From JAKACA01 sp049510975 (GTDB taxonomy: Bacteria; Actinomycetota; Acidimicrobiia; Acidimicrobiales; Bog-793), in the NCBI GenBank assembly GCA_049510975.1, contig JBEKYM010000018.1:1-64000 (forward strand): DNA of 64,000 bases, given 5' to 3'. This document shows, piece by piece, positions 11,474 to 20,656 of the stretch. Position numbers and translations under genes: made by a program. The notes under the pieces were generated by a model. It did not search any database. It was not told the origin of the DNA and saw only the letters and a list, made by a program, of their open reading frames with translations. Within the stretch, counting starts at the first letter, position 1. Each line of letters begins with the position of its first letter.

Positions 11474-12111
11474 TGGCCGACGTGCTGGCCGCTCACGGCA
11501 TCTCGATACGGCTCGGCGGGCGGGCTGTGCTCGACCACCTCGACTTGACGGCACAAGCCGGCCGCACGGTTGCGGTCAGCGGGCACTCGGGCTCGGGCAA
11601 AACGACACTCATGCTGATCCTCGCCGGCCTCCTCGTCCCCGACGAGGGCTCGGTCGAGCGTTCGTCAGGGACCGCCCGCGTCGGCTTCGTGCCGCAGACC
11701 TTCGGGTTGGCGCCGGGTTTGACGGCGGTGGAGAACGTTTCGCTGCCGATGCAAGCGGCCAGCGAGCGGGTTGCTTCGGCGGACATCGAACGCCGGTCCT
11801 TCGAGGCGCTGGCGGCTGTCGGCCTCGCCGGGACGGAGGACCGCCTCGTCACCGACCTGTCCGGCGGCCAGCGCCAGCGGGTAGCGGTGGCCCGCGTCCT
11901 CGCCGGCGATCACGACATCGTCATCGCCGACGAGCCCACCGCAGAGCTCGACGCCGACAGCCGGCAACGCGTGCTGCGCTTGCTGCTCGACGTCGCCGCC
12001 GCCGGCAGCCTCGTCGTGTTGGCCACCCACGACCCCGAGGTCGCCGACTGCTGCGACGACTGGTGGGGGCTCGTGGACGGGCGCCTCGCCGAAGTCCTGC
12101 CCGAGGGGTGA
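11473..12111 (+). CDS. ABC transporter ATP-binding protein (second of two)
   Basis: The 212-residue ATPase has Walker A GHSGSGKTT, Q-loop FVPQTFGL, signature LSGGQRQRVAVAR, Walker B DIVIADEPTAELD and switch His ATHDP. Its ATG overlaps the stop of the preceding ATPase by one base (TGATG), so translation is coupled. It differs clearly from its neighbour, so the two may pair as a heterodimer on the single two-FtsX permease; that is an inference from context. The IS element starts 43 bp downstream. Confidence 0.9.
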   Translation: MADVLAAHGISIRLGGRAVLDHLDLTAQAGRTVAVSGHSGSGKTTLMLILAGLLVPDEGSVERSSGTARVGFVPQTFGLAPGLTAVENVSLPMQAASERVASADIERRSFEALAAVGLAGTEDRLVTDLSGGQRQRVAVARVLAGDHDIVIADEPTAELDADSRQRVLRLLLDVAAAGSLVVLATHDPEVADCCDDWWGLVDGRLAEVLPEG

Positions 12112-12154
12112 GGCTCACGGGCACAACCCCGAGGCCAGGATGCCGAACCCTCTG

Positions 12155-12178
12155 TGTCCACAAACCCTGAGACACCTT
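12155..12178 (+). repeat. Left inverted repeat of the IS element
   Basis: It begins TGTCCAC and contains cctgagacacct at 12166-12177, the perfect complement of the core at 13752-13763. Confidence 0.75.
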
Positions 12179-12223
12179 CACCATCCACCATCTGAGCAGT
12201 GAGGGCGGGGAAGGTGTCTAGCA

Positions 12224-12799
12224 ATGACGCACAACCTGGAACCCGGAGATGGCCGGGCCGGCCTCGACAAAGGGCGAGCGGCGAATCCCCGCCCGCGAGC
12301 AGCTATCTACAAGGCCGATACTTGGCACGTGGACGACGGCGTGGCGAGCGACGGGAGCGGCCGGCCCAACTATCACAAGACCGGCATCAAGCGGGTCTTC
12401 ACGGCCGAGTACAAGCTGGCGATCCTGGCCGAGTTCGACCGCTGCACCGAGCCGGGCGAGAAAGGGGCGATCCTGCGCCGCGAGGGCCTCTACTCGAGCC
12501 TGATCACCGATTGGCGCCGCCAGCACCGCCAAGGCCTCTTGAAGGCCGCCATGGGCCGCCAGGACGGCGGGCGGGGAGGTCCGACCTACTCCGAGACCTT
12601 GAAGCTGCGCGACGAGGTCGCCTTCCTGCGTACCAAGCTCGCCCAGGCCGAGGCGATCATCGAGGTGCAGGGAAAAGTACACGCGCTCTTGGAGGAGATC
12701 TCGAAGAGCGCGGCCTCCGACGACGTGTTACCGAGGTCCTGGACGGGGCCGTGGACGAGCTCGCCCCGCTCATCGGGCGACGACGAGCCTGCCAAGTGA
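12224..12799 (+). CDS. IS3-like transposase OrfA (HTH plus coiled coil)
   Basis: This is the DNA-binding half of an IS3-type transposase. It has an HTH region (about residues 58-105: KRVFTAEYKLAILAEFD then GLYSSLITDWRRQH) followed by a leucine-rich coiled coil (LKLRDEVAFLRTKLAQAEAII). The conserved part ends near residue 165; the last 25 residues look out of frame relative to the family. At 12670-12676 the sequence is G GGA AAA in this frame, a canonical -1 slippery heptamer. Slippage would join OrfA to the OrfB frame as a product of about 507 residues. GAAGG lies upstream of the ATG as a possible ribosome site. Confidence 0.8.
   Translation: MTHNLEPGDGRAGLDKGRAANPRPRAAIYKADTWHVDDGVASDGSGRPNYHKTGIKRVFTAEYKLAILAEFDRCTEPGEKGAILRREGLYSSLITDWRRQHRQGLLKAAMGRQDGGRGGPTYSETLKLRDEVAFLRTKLAQAEAIIEVQGKVHALLEEISKSAASDDVLPRSWTGPWTSSPRSSGDDEPAK
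12670..12676 (+). promoter_or_regulatory. Candidate -1 programmed frameshift site (GGGAAAA)
   Basis: The heptamer is in the X-XXY-YYZ phase of orfA (G, GGA, AAA). After slipping, decoding continues AGT ACA CGC into the orfB frame, which is open to 13746. IS3-family elements are known to make their OrfAB transposase by -1 frameshifting, usually on A-rich sites. No pseudoknot was verified. Confidence 0.55.
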
Positions 12800-13746
12800 T
12801 GGGGCGCCCGAGAGCCGGTCACTACAGGGCACGGCGCCAGCCCTTACTCGGCCCGCCCTTGCCGCGCCCGCCCTCTTGGCGGAAGATCGCTCCTCGAGAG
12901 GCCGAGGCGATCGTCGAGGTGCTCGACTCCGAGCGGTTCTGCGACAAGGCACCGGCTCAGATCTGGGCGACGCTGCTGGACGAGGGCATCTACCTGGCCT
13001 CGGTCTCGACCTTCTACCGCCTCCTCAGAGAGCGCCAGCAAGTACGCGAGCGCCGGCGGCTGGCCCGTCGGGTCGCCCACGTCAAGCCGGAGCTGGTGGC
13101 GACGGGCCCGAAGCAGGTGTGGAGCTGGGACATCACCAAGCTGGCCGGTCCTCACAAGTGGACCTGGTACCAGCTCTACGTGATCCTGGACGTCTTCAGC
13201 CGCTACGTCGTCAACTGGCTCGTGGCCAGCCGCGAGTCGGCGACACTGGCCGAAGGCCTCATCGCTGACTCCATTTACGCCCAGGGCGTCGGTGCCGACG
13301 AGCTCACCATCCACGCCGACCGCGGCTCTTCGATGACCTCCAAGACCGTCTCTCAGCTCTTGTGTGATCTCGGGGTCCTCCAGAGCCACTCCCGCCCGCA
13401 CCAGTCGAACGACAACCCCTATTCGGAGGCACAGTTCAAGACGCTCAAGTACTTCCCGGCCTTTCCCAGGCGTTTTGCCAACATCGAGGACGCCCGGGCC
13501 TTCTGCAGCCAGTTCTTCGCCTACTACAACAACGAGCACCGCCACTCGGGCATCGCCCTCAACACCCCGGCTGACGTCCACTTCGGCCGGGCGGAGCTCG
13601 TGCGGGCGAAGCGCCAGAGCGTGCTCGACGCCGCCTACCTGGCCCACCCCGAACGCTTCAGGAAGCCGCCGAGCGCACCGCGGCTGCCTGAGGCAGCATG
13701 GATCAATCGACCCGAGGACCTGCCTATTGCCACTGTGAGCTTCTGA
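12751..13746 (+). CDS. IS3-like transposase OrfB (DDE catalytic domain)
   Basis: This frame, -1 relative to orfA, carries the rve/DDE integrase core. The three acidic residues are visible: VWSWDITKL (first Asp), TIHADRGSS (second Asp) and NPYSEAQFKTLKY (Glu), followed by the family block FAYYNNEHRHSGIALNTP. The frame is open upstream past the overlap with orfA, consistent with expression as an OrfAB fusion. GTG 12751 is the first plausible independent start in this frame and is an arbitrary choice. The catalytic domain looks complete, so the element may still be active. Confidence 0.85.
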   Translation: MDELAPLIGRRRACQVMGRPRAGHYRARRQPLLGPPLPRPPSWRKIAPREAEAIVEVLDSERFCDKAPAQIWATLLDEGIYLASVSTFYRLLRERQQVRERRRLARRVAHVKPELVATGPKQVWSWDITKLAGPHKWTWYQLYVILDVFSRYVVNWLVASRESATLAEGLIADSIYAQGVGADELTIHADRGSSMTSKTVSQLLCDLGVLQSHSRPHQSNDNPYSEAQFKTLKYFPAFPRRFANIEDARAFCSQFFAYYNNEHRHSGIALNTPADVHFGRAELVRAKRQSVLDAAYLAHPERFRKPPSAPRLPEAAWINRPEDLPIATVSF

Positions 13747-13750
13747 GCAT

Positions 13751-13773
13751 GAGGTGTCTCAGGACCGTAGACA
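13751..13773 (-). repeat. Right inverted repeat of the IS element
   Basis: Read on the minus strand it is tgtctacggtcctgagacac and onward, pairing with the left end with a one-base gap. The element ends ...CA at 13773. Confidence 0.75.
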
Positions 13774-13809
13774 ACTACCGGAAGCCAGAGGCTTGACACA
13801 ACGCTCTCG

Positions 13810-13815
13810 TAGCAT
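13810..13815 (+). promoter_or_regulatory. Candidate -10 (TAGCAT) for the AddAB-like operon
   Basis: TAGCAT is followed by 8 nt and then GTG 13824. A perfect TTGACA lies at 13793-13798, but the 11-bp spacing is too short for a standard pair. It lies just outside the IS end. Confidence 0.35.
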
Positions 13816-13823
13816 CGCGACTC

Positions 13824-16800
13824 GTGGCTGGTCGGATCGAGCGAGTGGTGCCGGGAGCAGCCGCCGAGGCTGCCCTGGTCGCCGAGATCCGCCGCCTGCA
13901 GGCGGGTGATCCGCTGTCACCGGTCTGGGTCGTCGTCCCTCGTCCCGTCGTCGGGCTGTCGCTTCGCCGTCGCCTCGCCGAGGGGAGCGCCGTTGCGGCG
14001 GTTCGTTTCAGCCCGCTCGGCGAGCTGGTCCGCCGGCTCGGATCGGCTACTGCGGCCGGCGGTCGGGAGCCACTCGGCCCGGTGGCGCTGCGGGCAGCCG
14101 CCCGGGTCGCCCTCGGAGAGGTCCCCGGCGTGCTCGCCCCGGTTGCCCGGCATCCGTCCACCGAGGCCGGGCTGGCGGCGGCATATCGAGATCTACGCCG
14201 GGCGACCAAGTCCGAGCTCGATGACCTGGCTGCGACCGGTGAGCGTGCAGCCTCCGTGGTGCAGCTCGTCCGGACGATGCGAACCTTGATCGAGGGGCAC
14301 TTCTACGACGGGACCGACCTGCTCGAGGCCGCCGTCGACAGGCTGGACCGGGACGGCTGCGCCGGCGAGCTCGACGAGGTCGGGAGCGTCCTCGTCTACC
14401 TGCCCGATCCTCTCGGGCGGGACGAGTCGCGACTGCTCGTGGCACTCGCTCGCCGGCTGGAGGTGCTCGTGCTGGCGGGGCGCACCGGCGACCACCTGGC
14501 AGATCGGGCCGTCGACCGATGGGTCGTGGCGCTCGCCGCCGGCGGCTTCGGGCCGGCGCCCGCCGGCGCTGCTGGCACCGGGCCGGCCGCCGCTGCTGGC
14601 ACCGGGCCGGCCGCAGCCGCTGGCACCGGGCCGGCGCCCGCCGCAGTCGCTGGCACCGGGCCCGCCGCCGGCGCTGGCACACCTGACCCGCCATCCACGC
14701 CGGCGAGGTTCGGCTCGCTCGTGTCCGCGCCGGACGAGGACGTCGAGGTGCGAGAGGCAGTCCGGCGTCTCGTCCTGCACGCGGAGGCCGGCGGCGACCT
14801 TGGTCGCTGCATCGTCACGTTCCCGGACGGCTTCCGGTCGGGCGACGTCGGGCGCCGTCTGCGCGAGCAGCTGGAGGTGGCCGGCATACCGTGCAGCGGT
14901 CAGGCCCGGCTGCGCCTTGCCGAGACGCCCCCCGCCCAGCTGCTGATCGGTCTCGTGAAGCTGGCCGCACCTGCGCCCGAAGGCCGGGAGCTCGATCGTG
15001 GCCAGGTCATCGCATGGCTCGGCCGTGGGCCGATCCGCTGCGGTCGGGGTCTCACGCGAGGTCTCGCAACGGTCACCGCCGACGGCGGAGAGCCCGCCGG
15101 CGTGCCCGTCGGCGCCTGGGATCGGTGCTCGCGGTCAGCCGGGGTACTGAGCGGGATCACGCAGTGGCGCGAGAGGCTGCGGTCCTACGCCGGCCGTTTC
15201 GACGGCCCTGATGGCCTGTCCCACTCGGGTCGGATGGCACTCGACCTGCTCGAGCTCATCGAGCGCCTCTTTGTGCTCACGACGGCGGCGGCTCCGGCGC
15301 AGAGCTGGGAGGCGCTCGGAGCCTGGGCCGAGGCGGCGCTGGGGGAATTGCTCGAGCCTTCCGATGATCGGACAGCTGTGGCCGAGGCGCTCGGCGAGCT
15401 CGATCAGCTCGATCGTTTCGAGCACATCGCCCACCTGCCACCGTCGGAACGCCTGCGTCGCTTCGCGCTGGCGATCGACGTCGTCTTGGAAGGGCCGGCC
15501 GGCGAACGTGGGAGGTTCGGGGTCGGGCCAGTCGTGGGACCGCTGAGCGCCGTCGCCGGCGCCAGTGCAGACCTCCTCCTCGTGCTCGGCTGCCGGGAGG
15601 GCGAGCTGCCCGGCCCGGAGCACGACGACCCGCTCGTGTCACGGGCCGAACGTGGCGATATCGAGGCACTGGCGCAACTCGAACGGGCCGATGAAGTCGC
15701 CCGCCGGCACCTCGTCTCGCTCCTGGCGGCGGCCGAGACCTCGAGTGGCTCGTTCTCGCGCGTCGACGTCCGCGCCGGGCGTGTCGTGTACCCGTCGCGC
15801 TGGACGAGCGAGCTGTTCAGCGGTCGCCTGACGGAGATCCCGTCGTTCGGCGGCTCGATCCGCCGTGTGACCGAGGGCGTGGCGTCGCCGGCTGACGTGG
15901 CCGACCTCGAGCTGGCGTCGCTGCCCGCCGACGTCGCCCGCCGCTCGCCGAATTGGTTGGAGGTGCTCGATGCCGACTACGCCCGGCGGCGTGCGGCCGC
16001 GCGGCGCCGGCGTGACAGCGGGCTCAGCCCGTTCGCCGGCTACGTGCCGGAGTCGGGACTGGACCCCGACGCCTGGTCCATCCCGCTGTCGGCAACCGGC
16101 TTGGAGGACTTTGCCGCCTGCCCGTTCAGATTCTTCGTGAAACGCAACCTCAATGTCCGGGTCGTCGAAGCCCCCGAGCACCTCGTCATGATCGACCCGC
16201 GTGACCGGGGGACGTTGATGCACGAGGTGTTGGAGGGTTTCTTCGGGGGTGGCGGAGGTGGGATCGACGAGCTCGACGAGGAAGCCCTCGGGCGCCTGCG
16301 CCGCTTGGCGACGAGCCAATTCGAACGATTCGAGCTGCTTGGAAAGACGGGCAAGGCGATCTTCTGGCACACCGAGCGGGCGCGCATTCTCCGGGATCTC
16401 GAGCGCTCTGTGGCACGGGACATCGCCGACGCCGTCGCCGGCGGGCGGGTTCGCCTTTACTCCGAGCTCGATTTCGGTGGCGAGGACCGGCCCGTGGCGA
16501 CCGAGGTGGCCGGCCGGCGGGTGGCCTTCCGGGGGCGGATCGATCGGGTCGATCGGACCGGCGACGAGCGCCTGGTCGTCGTCGACTACAAGAGCGGCAA
16601 GGCGGACTCGTATCGGGAGATGCGCACCGATCCGCTCGGTCGGGGCCGTCACCTGCAGCTGCCGATCTACGCTCGGGCGGCCTTGGCTGTGCTCGGACCG
16701 GACAGCAGCCGAGGCGGCCCGGTGCGTGCCGAGTACCGGTTCGTGCAGGCGGCCGCCGGCTACGAGGTGATCCCGGTGGAGCTGACGCCCGAGCTCGAAA

Positions 16801-17027
16801 CCGCCCTCGATGCCACCCTCGACACCTTCGTAGCCACGATCGACGCCGGTTGCTTTCCGCCCCGGCCCGGCGTCCCGGACTTTGGCTTGCAGTACACGAA
16901 CTGCAAATATTGCGACTTCGACGGATTGTGCACGACCGATCGGGCGGAGCAGTGGGAGCGGGCGAGCACGGATCAACAGATGAAGGCGTACGCCGAGCTC
17001 GTGGCGGGAACGGGAGCCGGCGAGTGA
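13824..17027 (+). CDS. AddB-like PD-(D/E)XK exonuclease subunit
   Basis: The 1067-residue protein resembles the AddB/RecB-nuclease partner of AddAB-type recombination enzymes that resect DNA double-strand ends. The N-terminal inactivated helicase part begins VWVVVPRPVVGLSLRRRL, with no Walker A. The C-terminal nuclease has LSATGLEDFAACPFRFF, then a DYKSGK active-site block with QLPIYARAA. A final NCKYCDFDGLC together with the Cys of ACPFRFF is the four-Cys layout of the AddB iron-sulfur staple. A low-complexity AGTGPAA repeat interrupts it at about residues 247-287. GTG 13824 is the start; the gene overlaps the helicase by GTGA. Actinobacterial AdnAB is the main alternative, but AdnA and AdnB both carry active Walker motifs. 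Confidence 0.8.
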   Translation: MAGRIERVVPGAAAEAALVAEIRRLQAGDPLSPVWVVVPRPVVGLSLRRRLAEGSAVAAVRFSPLGELVRRLGSATAAGGREPLGPVALRAAARVALGEVPGVLAPVARHPSTEAGLAAAYRDLRRATKSELDDLAATGERAASVVQLVRTMRTLIEGHFYDGTDLLEAAVDRLDRDGCAGELDEVGSVLVYLPDPLGRDESRLLVALARRLEVLVLAGRTGDHLADRAVDRWVVALAAGGFGPAPAGAAGTGPAAAAGTGPAAAAGTGPAPAAVAGTGPAAGAGTPDPPSTPARFGSLVSAPDEDVEVREAVRRLVLHAEAGGDLGRCIVTFPDGFRSGDVGRRLREQLEVAGIPCSGQARLRLAETPPAQLLIGLVKLAAPAPEGRELDRGQVIAWLGRGPIRCGRGLTRGLATVTADGGEPAGVPVGAWDRCSRSAGVLSGITQWRERLRSYAGRFDGPDGLSHSGRMALDLLELIERLFVLTTAAAPAQSWEALGAWAEAALGELLEPSDDRTAVAEALGELDQLDRFEHIAHLPPSERLRRFALAIDVVLEGPAGERGRFGVGPVVGPLSAVAGASADLLLVLGCREGELPGPEHDDPLVSRAERGDIEALAQLERADEVARRHLVSLLAAAETSSGSFSRVDVRAGRVVYPSRWTSELFSGRLTEIPSFGGSIRRVTEGVASPADVADLELASLPADVARRSPNWLEVLDADYARRRAAARRRRDSGLSPFAGYVPESGLDPDAWSIPLSATGLEDFAACPFRFFVKRNLNVRVVEAPEHLVMIDPRDRGTLMHEVLEGFFGGGGGGIDELDEEALGRLRRLATSQFERFELLGKTGKAIFWHTERARILRDLERSVARDIADAVAGGRVRLYSELDFGGEDRPVATEVAGRRVAFRGRIDRVDRTGDERLVVVDYKSGKADSYREMRTDPLGRGRHLQLPIYARAALAVLGPDSSRGGPVRAEYRFVQAAAGYEVIPVELTPELETALDATLDTFVATIDAGCFPPRPGVPDFGLQYTNCKYCDFDGLCTTDRAEQWERASTDQQMKAYAELVAGTGAGE
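14560..14685 (+). repeat. Imperfect in-frame repeat coding for AGTGPAA units
   Basis: The motif ggcaccgggcc recurs about four times at 23-30 bp spacing inside the AddB-like gene, giving an Ala/Gly/Thr/Pro linker. It keeps the frame and falls between conserved blocks. Confidence 0.85.
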
Positions 17028-20000
17028 CCTTGCCGGCAACGGCCCGTGAGCTCGCGGACGGCCGCGCCCGCCACTCGATCGAGTTTCGCGTCGACTCCAC
17101 ATTGTTCGTCGAAGCCGGCGCCGGCTCGGGCAAGACGACCGCGCTCGTTTCACGCATCGTCCAACTCCTCAAGTCGGGTGCGTGCAGCCTGGACGCCCTC
17201 GCCGCCATCACCTTCACGGAGGCTGCCGCCCTCGAGCTGAGGCTCCGGGTACGGCAGTCGCTCACCGATCTCGCCCGCAAATCCCGGGACGGCGCCGAGC
17301 GCGAACGGCTGCACGAAGCGCTCGACCACCTCGACGAGGCTGCCATCTCGACGATTCACGGGTTCTGTCAGCGCCTGCTGGCCGAGCACCCCGTCGAGGC
17401 CGGGCTGCCTCCACGCATCGAGGTGCTGGACGAGGTCCGCCAGAGCCTGGCCTGGCGGGAGCAATGGTCCGCGATGCTCGATCGCCTCGGCGAGGACCCG
17501 GCGATGCGGCGGCTTTTCGGCCTCGCAGCCCTCATCGGGGTGACGCCGGTTCACCTCGAGGCCATGGCGCGCGAGGTGGCCGACGCGTGGGACCGTTGCG
17601 GTCGAGCCGAGCCGGACGTCGACAAGGTCCTGTCCGCCGTGACCGAGGCCGTGGAGCGGGGGACCGAGGCGGTCGTGGCCGGCCTCGATCGGGCGCTCGC
17701 GCTCGAGCGGTGCTGCTCGGACCCGAGCGATCGGCTGCTCGGCCGGTTACGGGGAGCACGTGAGTTCCGCCAGCTGCTGGCGGGCGCAGACCTGGACGGC
17801 GCCGGTGACGCCAGGATCGAGTCGTTGCTGGCGTCGATGGCGGCCGATCAGCCGTACTTTCGGCCAGGAGGCGCTGGGCAGCGGGACTCGTGGTCGTGTG
17901 ACATCGAAGATGTCCGAAGCTGCCTCGCCCAGGCCCAGACGGCCCGCTCGAACGTCGTGGCCGAGGCGGCCGACGCGGTGCTGCCGGCAATCGTGGCGAC
18001 CTTCGACATCGCCGCCCGCCAGGCAGCGGACGCTCGACGGGCGGCCGGCACGCTCGCCTTCCACGACCTGCTCGTCTTCGCCCGCGACCTGCTCGCCGGC
18101 AACCCGGCCGTGCTCGCCACCGTCCGCCGCAGATGCCGCTTCCTCCTCATCGACGAGTTCCAGGACACCGACCCGCTGCAGCTCGAGATCGCCGAGCTGA
18201 TCGGAAGCGGCCGATCGGTCGCCACCTCGCCGGCCGGAAGTCCCGTGCGACCCCCGGTCGAGGCCGGTCGTTTGTTCTTCGTCGGAGACCCGAAGCAGTC
18301 GATCTACCGGTTCCGCGGCGCCGACCTCGCCGCCTACGAGACGGCCCGCGGGCGCCTCGCCGAGGACGGCCCGCTGGCGCTCACGTCCAACTTTCGCTCG
18401 GCGCCCGGCATCCTCGAGTTCGCCAACGAGTGCTTTCCCGGCCTGATGGGCGAGAGCTACGCGAGGCTCGAGCCCGTCCGCCCGGTCGGCCCGGAGGCGG
18501 CGCCCGTACGGCTCGTGGGCGGCCCGCTCGACAAGTCCCTCAAGCGCCACGATCAGCGCGTGATCGAGTCGGAAGCCTGCGCCAGCATGATCGAGCGGGC
18601 GGTGGTCACCGAGCACTGGCTCGTCGCCAGCGGCCCCGGCGGGGACCGGGCCCCTGCCAGCCTCCGCCCGGCGCGTTTGAGCGACATCGCCATCCTCGTA
18701 CCCCGCCGGACGGGCCTCGAGGAGCTCGAAACCGCCCTCGACAACCACGACATCGGTTACCGCGTGGAGAGCGCTTCGCTCATCTACCGCAGCCAGGAGG
18801 TGCGCGACCTCCTTGCCCTCTGTCGGGCGATCGATGACCCCGGCGATCAAGTGGCGTTGCTGGCGACGCTCCGGTCGCCGGCGTTCGCCTGCCGCGACGA
18901 CGAGCTCTCTGCCTTCCGGCGCGCCGGCGGGAGATGGTCCCTGGAGGAGCCGCCCGTATCCGGGCCGGCGGCCGCCGGCGTGGTCGGCCGGGGCGAGGGC
19001 GGCGTGGGCGGGCCAGCCGGCGAGGTCGGCGGTGGCGTCAGTGAGGGCGGGGGACCCGGCGTGGTCGGCGGTGCGCTCGACGTGCTGCGGGGCTACCGGC
19101 GGAGACGGTTCGAGCTCGGCCCGGTCGGCGTGCTCGAGGAGGCCGTCCGGGATCGGCGCCTGCTCCAGCTGGCGGCAGGGTCACCTCGGGCGAGGGAGTC
19201 GTGGAGGCGGGTGAGGTTTCTTGTCGAACGGGCACGGGCGTTCGTCCACGACGGCGGCGGGGGGTTGCGGGAGTTCGCCGACTGGGTCGACGAGCAGCTG
19301 TCCGAAGGGCTCCGGTCGGTCGAGTCCGTCCTGCCCGAGCCGGACGAGGACGTCGTGCACATCCTCACGGTGCACGCTGCCAAGGGCCTCGAGTACCCCA
19401 TCGCCGTCCTGGTCGGGTTCGGCACGACCGATGACGTGATCCGAGGCCCGGCCAGCCGCAAGATCCTGCGGACGCCCGCCGGCGCGGTCGAGGTGCATCT
19501 GCGTGCGGAGCTGCGGACGGGGGGTTTCGAGGCGATGAAGGCCGCCGAGCAGGCACAGGAGCGGGCAGAAGCGGTTCGGGTGCTGTACGTGGCGGCAACG
19601 AGGGCCCGGGATCACCTCGTCATCTGCGTCCACCACGTCCCGCCGGCCGCCGGCGAGGGCACGCTCGGTCAGCGCTTGTACGAGGCCGCCGGCGAGGCGC
19701 TGGAGCGGCACCCGGGGTTGTGGGTGGCAGTGGACGGCGAGGGCTCAGCGGCAGCGACGGGCCCGGCCGTGGCCGTGGCCGCTGCGCCGTCATCGAGCTC
19801 GGTCGCCGCCGGCGGCCTGGGGTCGCCGACGCAAGGGTCGCTCTTCGACGTGGCCGTCATCACCTCACCCGAGGCCGTCGTCGCCCAGCGTGTCGTCCGG
19901 CGCCTGGTGGATTCGCCGGAGGAGTGGCGGCAGTGGCAGCACGACCGGGCTGAGCTGCTCAGGCGGGTCTCTCGGCGGCGAAGTGTCCGGGCCACTGAGG

Positions 20001-20656
20001 TGGCCGATCTGATGGGTGTGCCCTGGGTCGCCCGCGAGGCCTCGGGGCGGCCCGGGGATCCGGACGACGCCGCCGTGCCGGGCGAGCTCGCTCGCCGCCG
20101 CGGCAGCGGCGCGACGCAGCTCGGTCGTGCCGTGCACGCCACGTTGCAGGAGATCAGTCCAGAGACCGCCCGGCTCGTCGTCGCCCGCATCGCATCCCCC
20201 GAGCTCGGTTGGTTGGCGGCTGCCCAGGCGAGAGCCGAGCACATCGCCGCCCGAGCGGGCGAGGTCGAGGAGCTCGTGAGGGCCGCGCTCGAAAGTCCGA
20301 CCGTCCGGGCTGCATTCGAGTCCGAGCGACCGCGGCGGGAGCTCTACGTCGCCGCCCCGGTCGGGGAAGTGGTGTTGGACGGGTACGTGGATTTGTGTTT
20401 CGAGCAGGCGGGCGGCTTGACCGTCGTCGACTACAAGACGGACGTCGTCCGAGACGACGCCGAGGTCGCGGTGTCCGCCGAGCGGTACTCGCTGCAGGCG
20501 GCGGCCTATGCCCTCGCCCTCGGCGAGGTGACGGGCCGGGCCGTGCACCGCTGCGTGCTGGTCTTCCTGTCTCCGCCTGGGCGTCCCGTCGAGTTCGAGG
20601 TACCCGACCTGGCGAGGGCCGTCCGGCGGGTGCGGGCCGCCGTGGAGGCGGCATGA
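17024..20656 (+). CDS. addA: AddA-like UvrD/RecB-family helicase-nuclease
   Basis: The 1210-residue protein is a superfamily 1A helicase fused to a RecB-type nuclease, the motor of an AddAB-like end-resection machine. All helicase motifs are present: EAGAGSGKTTAL (I), AITFTEAAALELRLR (Ia), LLIDEFQDTDPLQ (II), FVGDPKQSIYRFRGADL (III), LTSNFRSAPGILEFANECF (IV), ILTVHAAKGLEYPIAVLVG (V) and LYVAATRARDHLVI (VI). The C-terminal nuclease shows GYVDLCFEQ, TVVDYKTDVV and RYSLQAAAYALAL. GTG 17024 overlaps the AddB-like stop (GTGA). A Gly/Val-rich low-complexity insert lies at about residues 645-685. It is followed by the adenine methylase with an ATGA overlap. Confidence 0.87.
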   Translation: MTLPATARELADGRARHSIEFRVDSTLFVEAGAGSGKTTALVSRIVQLLKSGACSLDALAAITFTEAAALELRLRVRQSLTDLARKSRDGAERERLHEALDHLDEAAISTIHGFCQRLLAEHPVEAGLPPRIEVLDEVRQSLAWREQWSAMLDRLGEDPAMRRLFGLAALIGVTPVHLEAMAREVADAWDRCGRAEPDVDKVLSAVTEAVERGTEAVVAGLDRALALERCCSDPSDRLLGRLRGAREFRQLLAGADLDGAGDARIESLLASMAADQPYFRPGGAGQRDSWSCDIEDVRSCLAQAQTARSNVVAEAADAVLPAIVATFDIAARQAADARRAAGTLAFHDLLVFARDLLAGNPAVLATVRRRCRFLLIDEFQDTDPLQLEIAELIGSGRSVATSPAGSPVRPPVEAGRLFFVGDPKQSIYRFRGADLAAYETARGRLAEDGPLALTSNFRSAPGILEFANECFPGLMGESYARLEPVRPVGPEAAPVRLVGGPLDKSLKRHDQRVIESEACASMIERAVVTEHWLVASGPGGDRAPASLRPARLSDIAILVPRRTGLEELETALDNHDIGYRVESASLIYRSQEVRDLLALCRAIDDPGDQVALLATLRSPAFACRDDELSAFRRAGGRWSLEEPPVSGPAAAGVVGRGEGGVGGPAGEVGGGVSEGGGPGVVGGALDVLRGYRRRRFELGPVGVLEEAVRDRRLLQLAAGSPRARESWRRVRFLVERARAFVHDGGGGLREFADWVDEQLSEGLRSVESVLPEPDEDVVHILTVHAAKGLEYPIAVLVGFGTTDDVIRGPASRKILRTPAGAVEVHLRAELRTGGFEAMKAAEQAQERAEAVRVLYVAATRARDHLVICVHHVPPAAGEGTLGQRLYEAAGEALERHPGLWVAVDGEGSAAATGPAVAVAAAPSSSSVAAGGLGSPTQGSLFDVAVITSPEAVVAQRVVRRLVDSPEEWRQWQHDRAELLRRVSRRRSVRATEVADLMGVPWVAREASGRPGDPDDAAVPGELARRRGSGATQLGRAVHATLQEISPETARLVVARIASPELGWLAAAQARAEHIAARAGEVEELVRAALESPTVRAAFESERPRRELYVAAPVGEVVLDGYVDLCFEQAGGLTVVDYKTDVVRDDAEVAVSAERYSLQAAAYALALGEVTGRAVHRCVLVFLSPPGRPVEFEVPDLARAVRRVRAAVEAA

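Larger units (their letters stand above)
12155..13773 (+). mobile_element. IS3-family-like insertion sequence
   Basis: A 1619-bp element has two overlapping transposase frames. Its ends are imperfect inverted repeats starting with TGTC: left 12155-12178, right 13751-13773. They share the exact 12-bp core cctgagacacct (12166-12177), matched by its complement at 13752-13763; the outer TGTCyAC part also matches with a one-base gap. No target-site duplication is visible next to these ends, so the copy is either old, moved by recombination, or the ends are off by a few bases. It sits between the ABC operon and the AddAB-like operon and disrupts no recognisable gene. Confidence 0.85.

Noticed and set aside
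12140..13790. Target-site duplication flanking the IS element
   Set aside because: The bases beside the two inverted repeats (tctg and acta) do not match.
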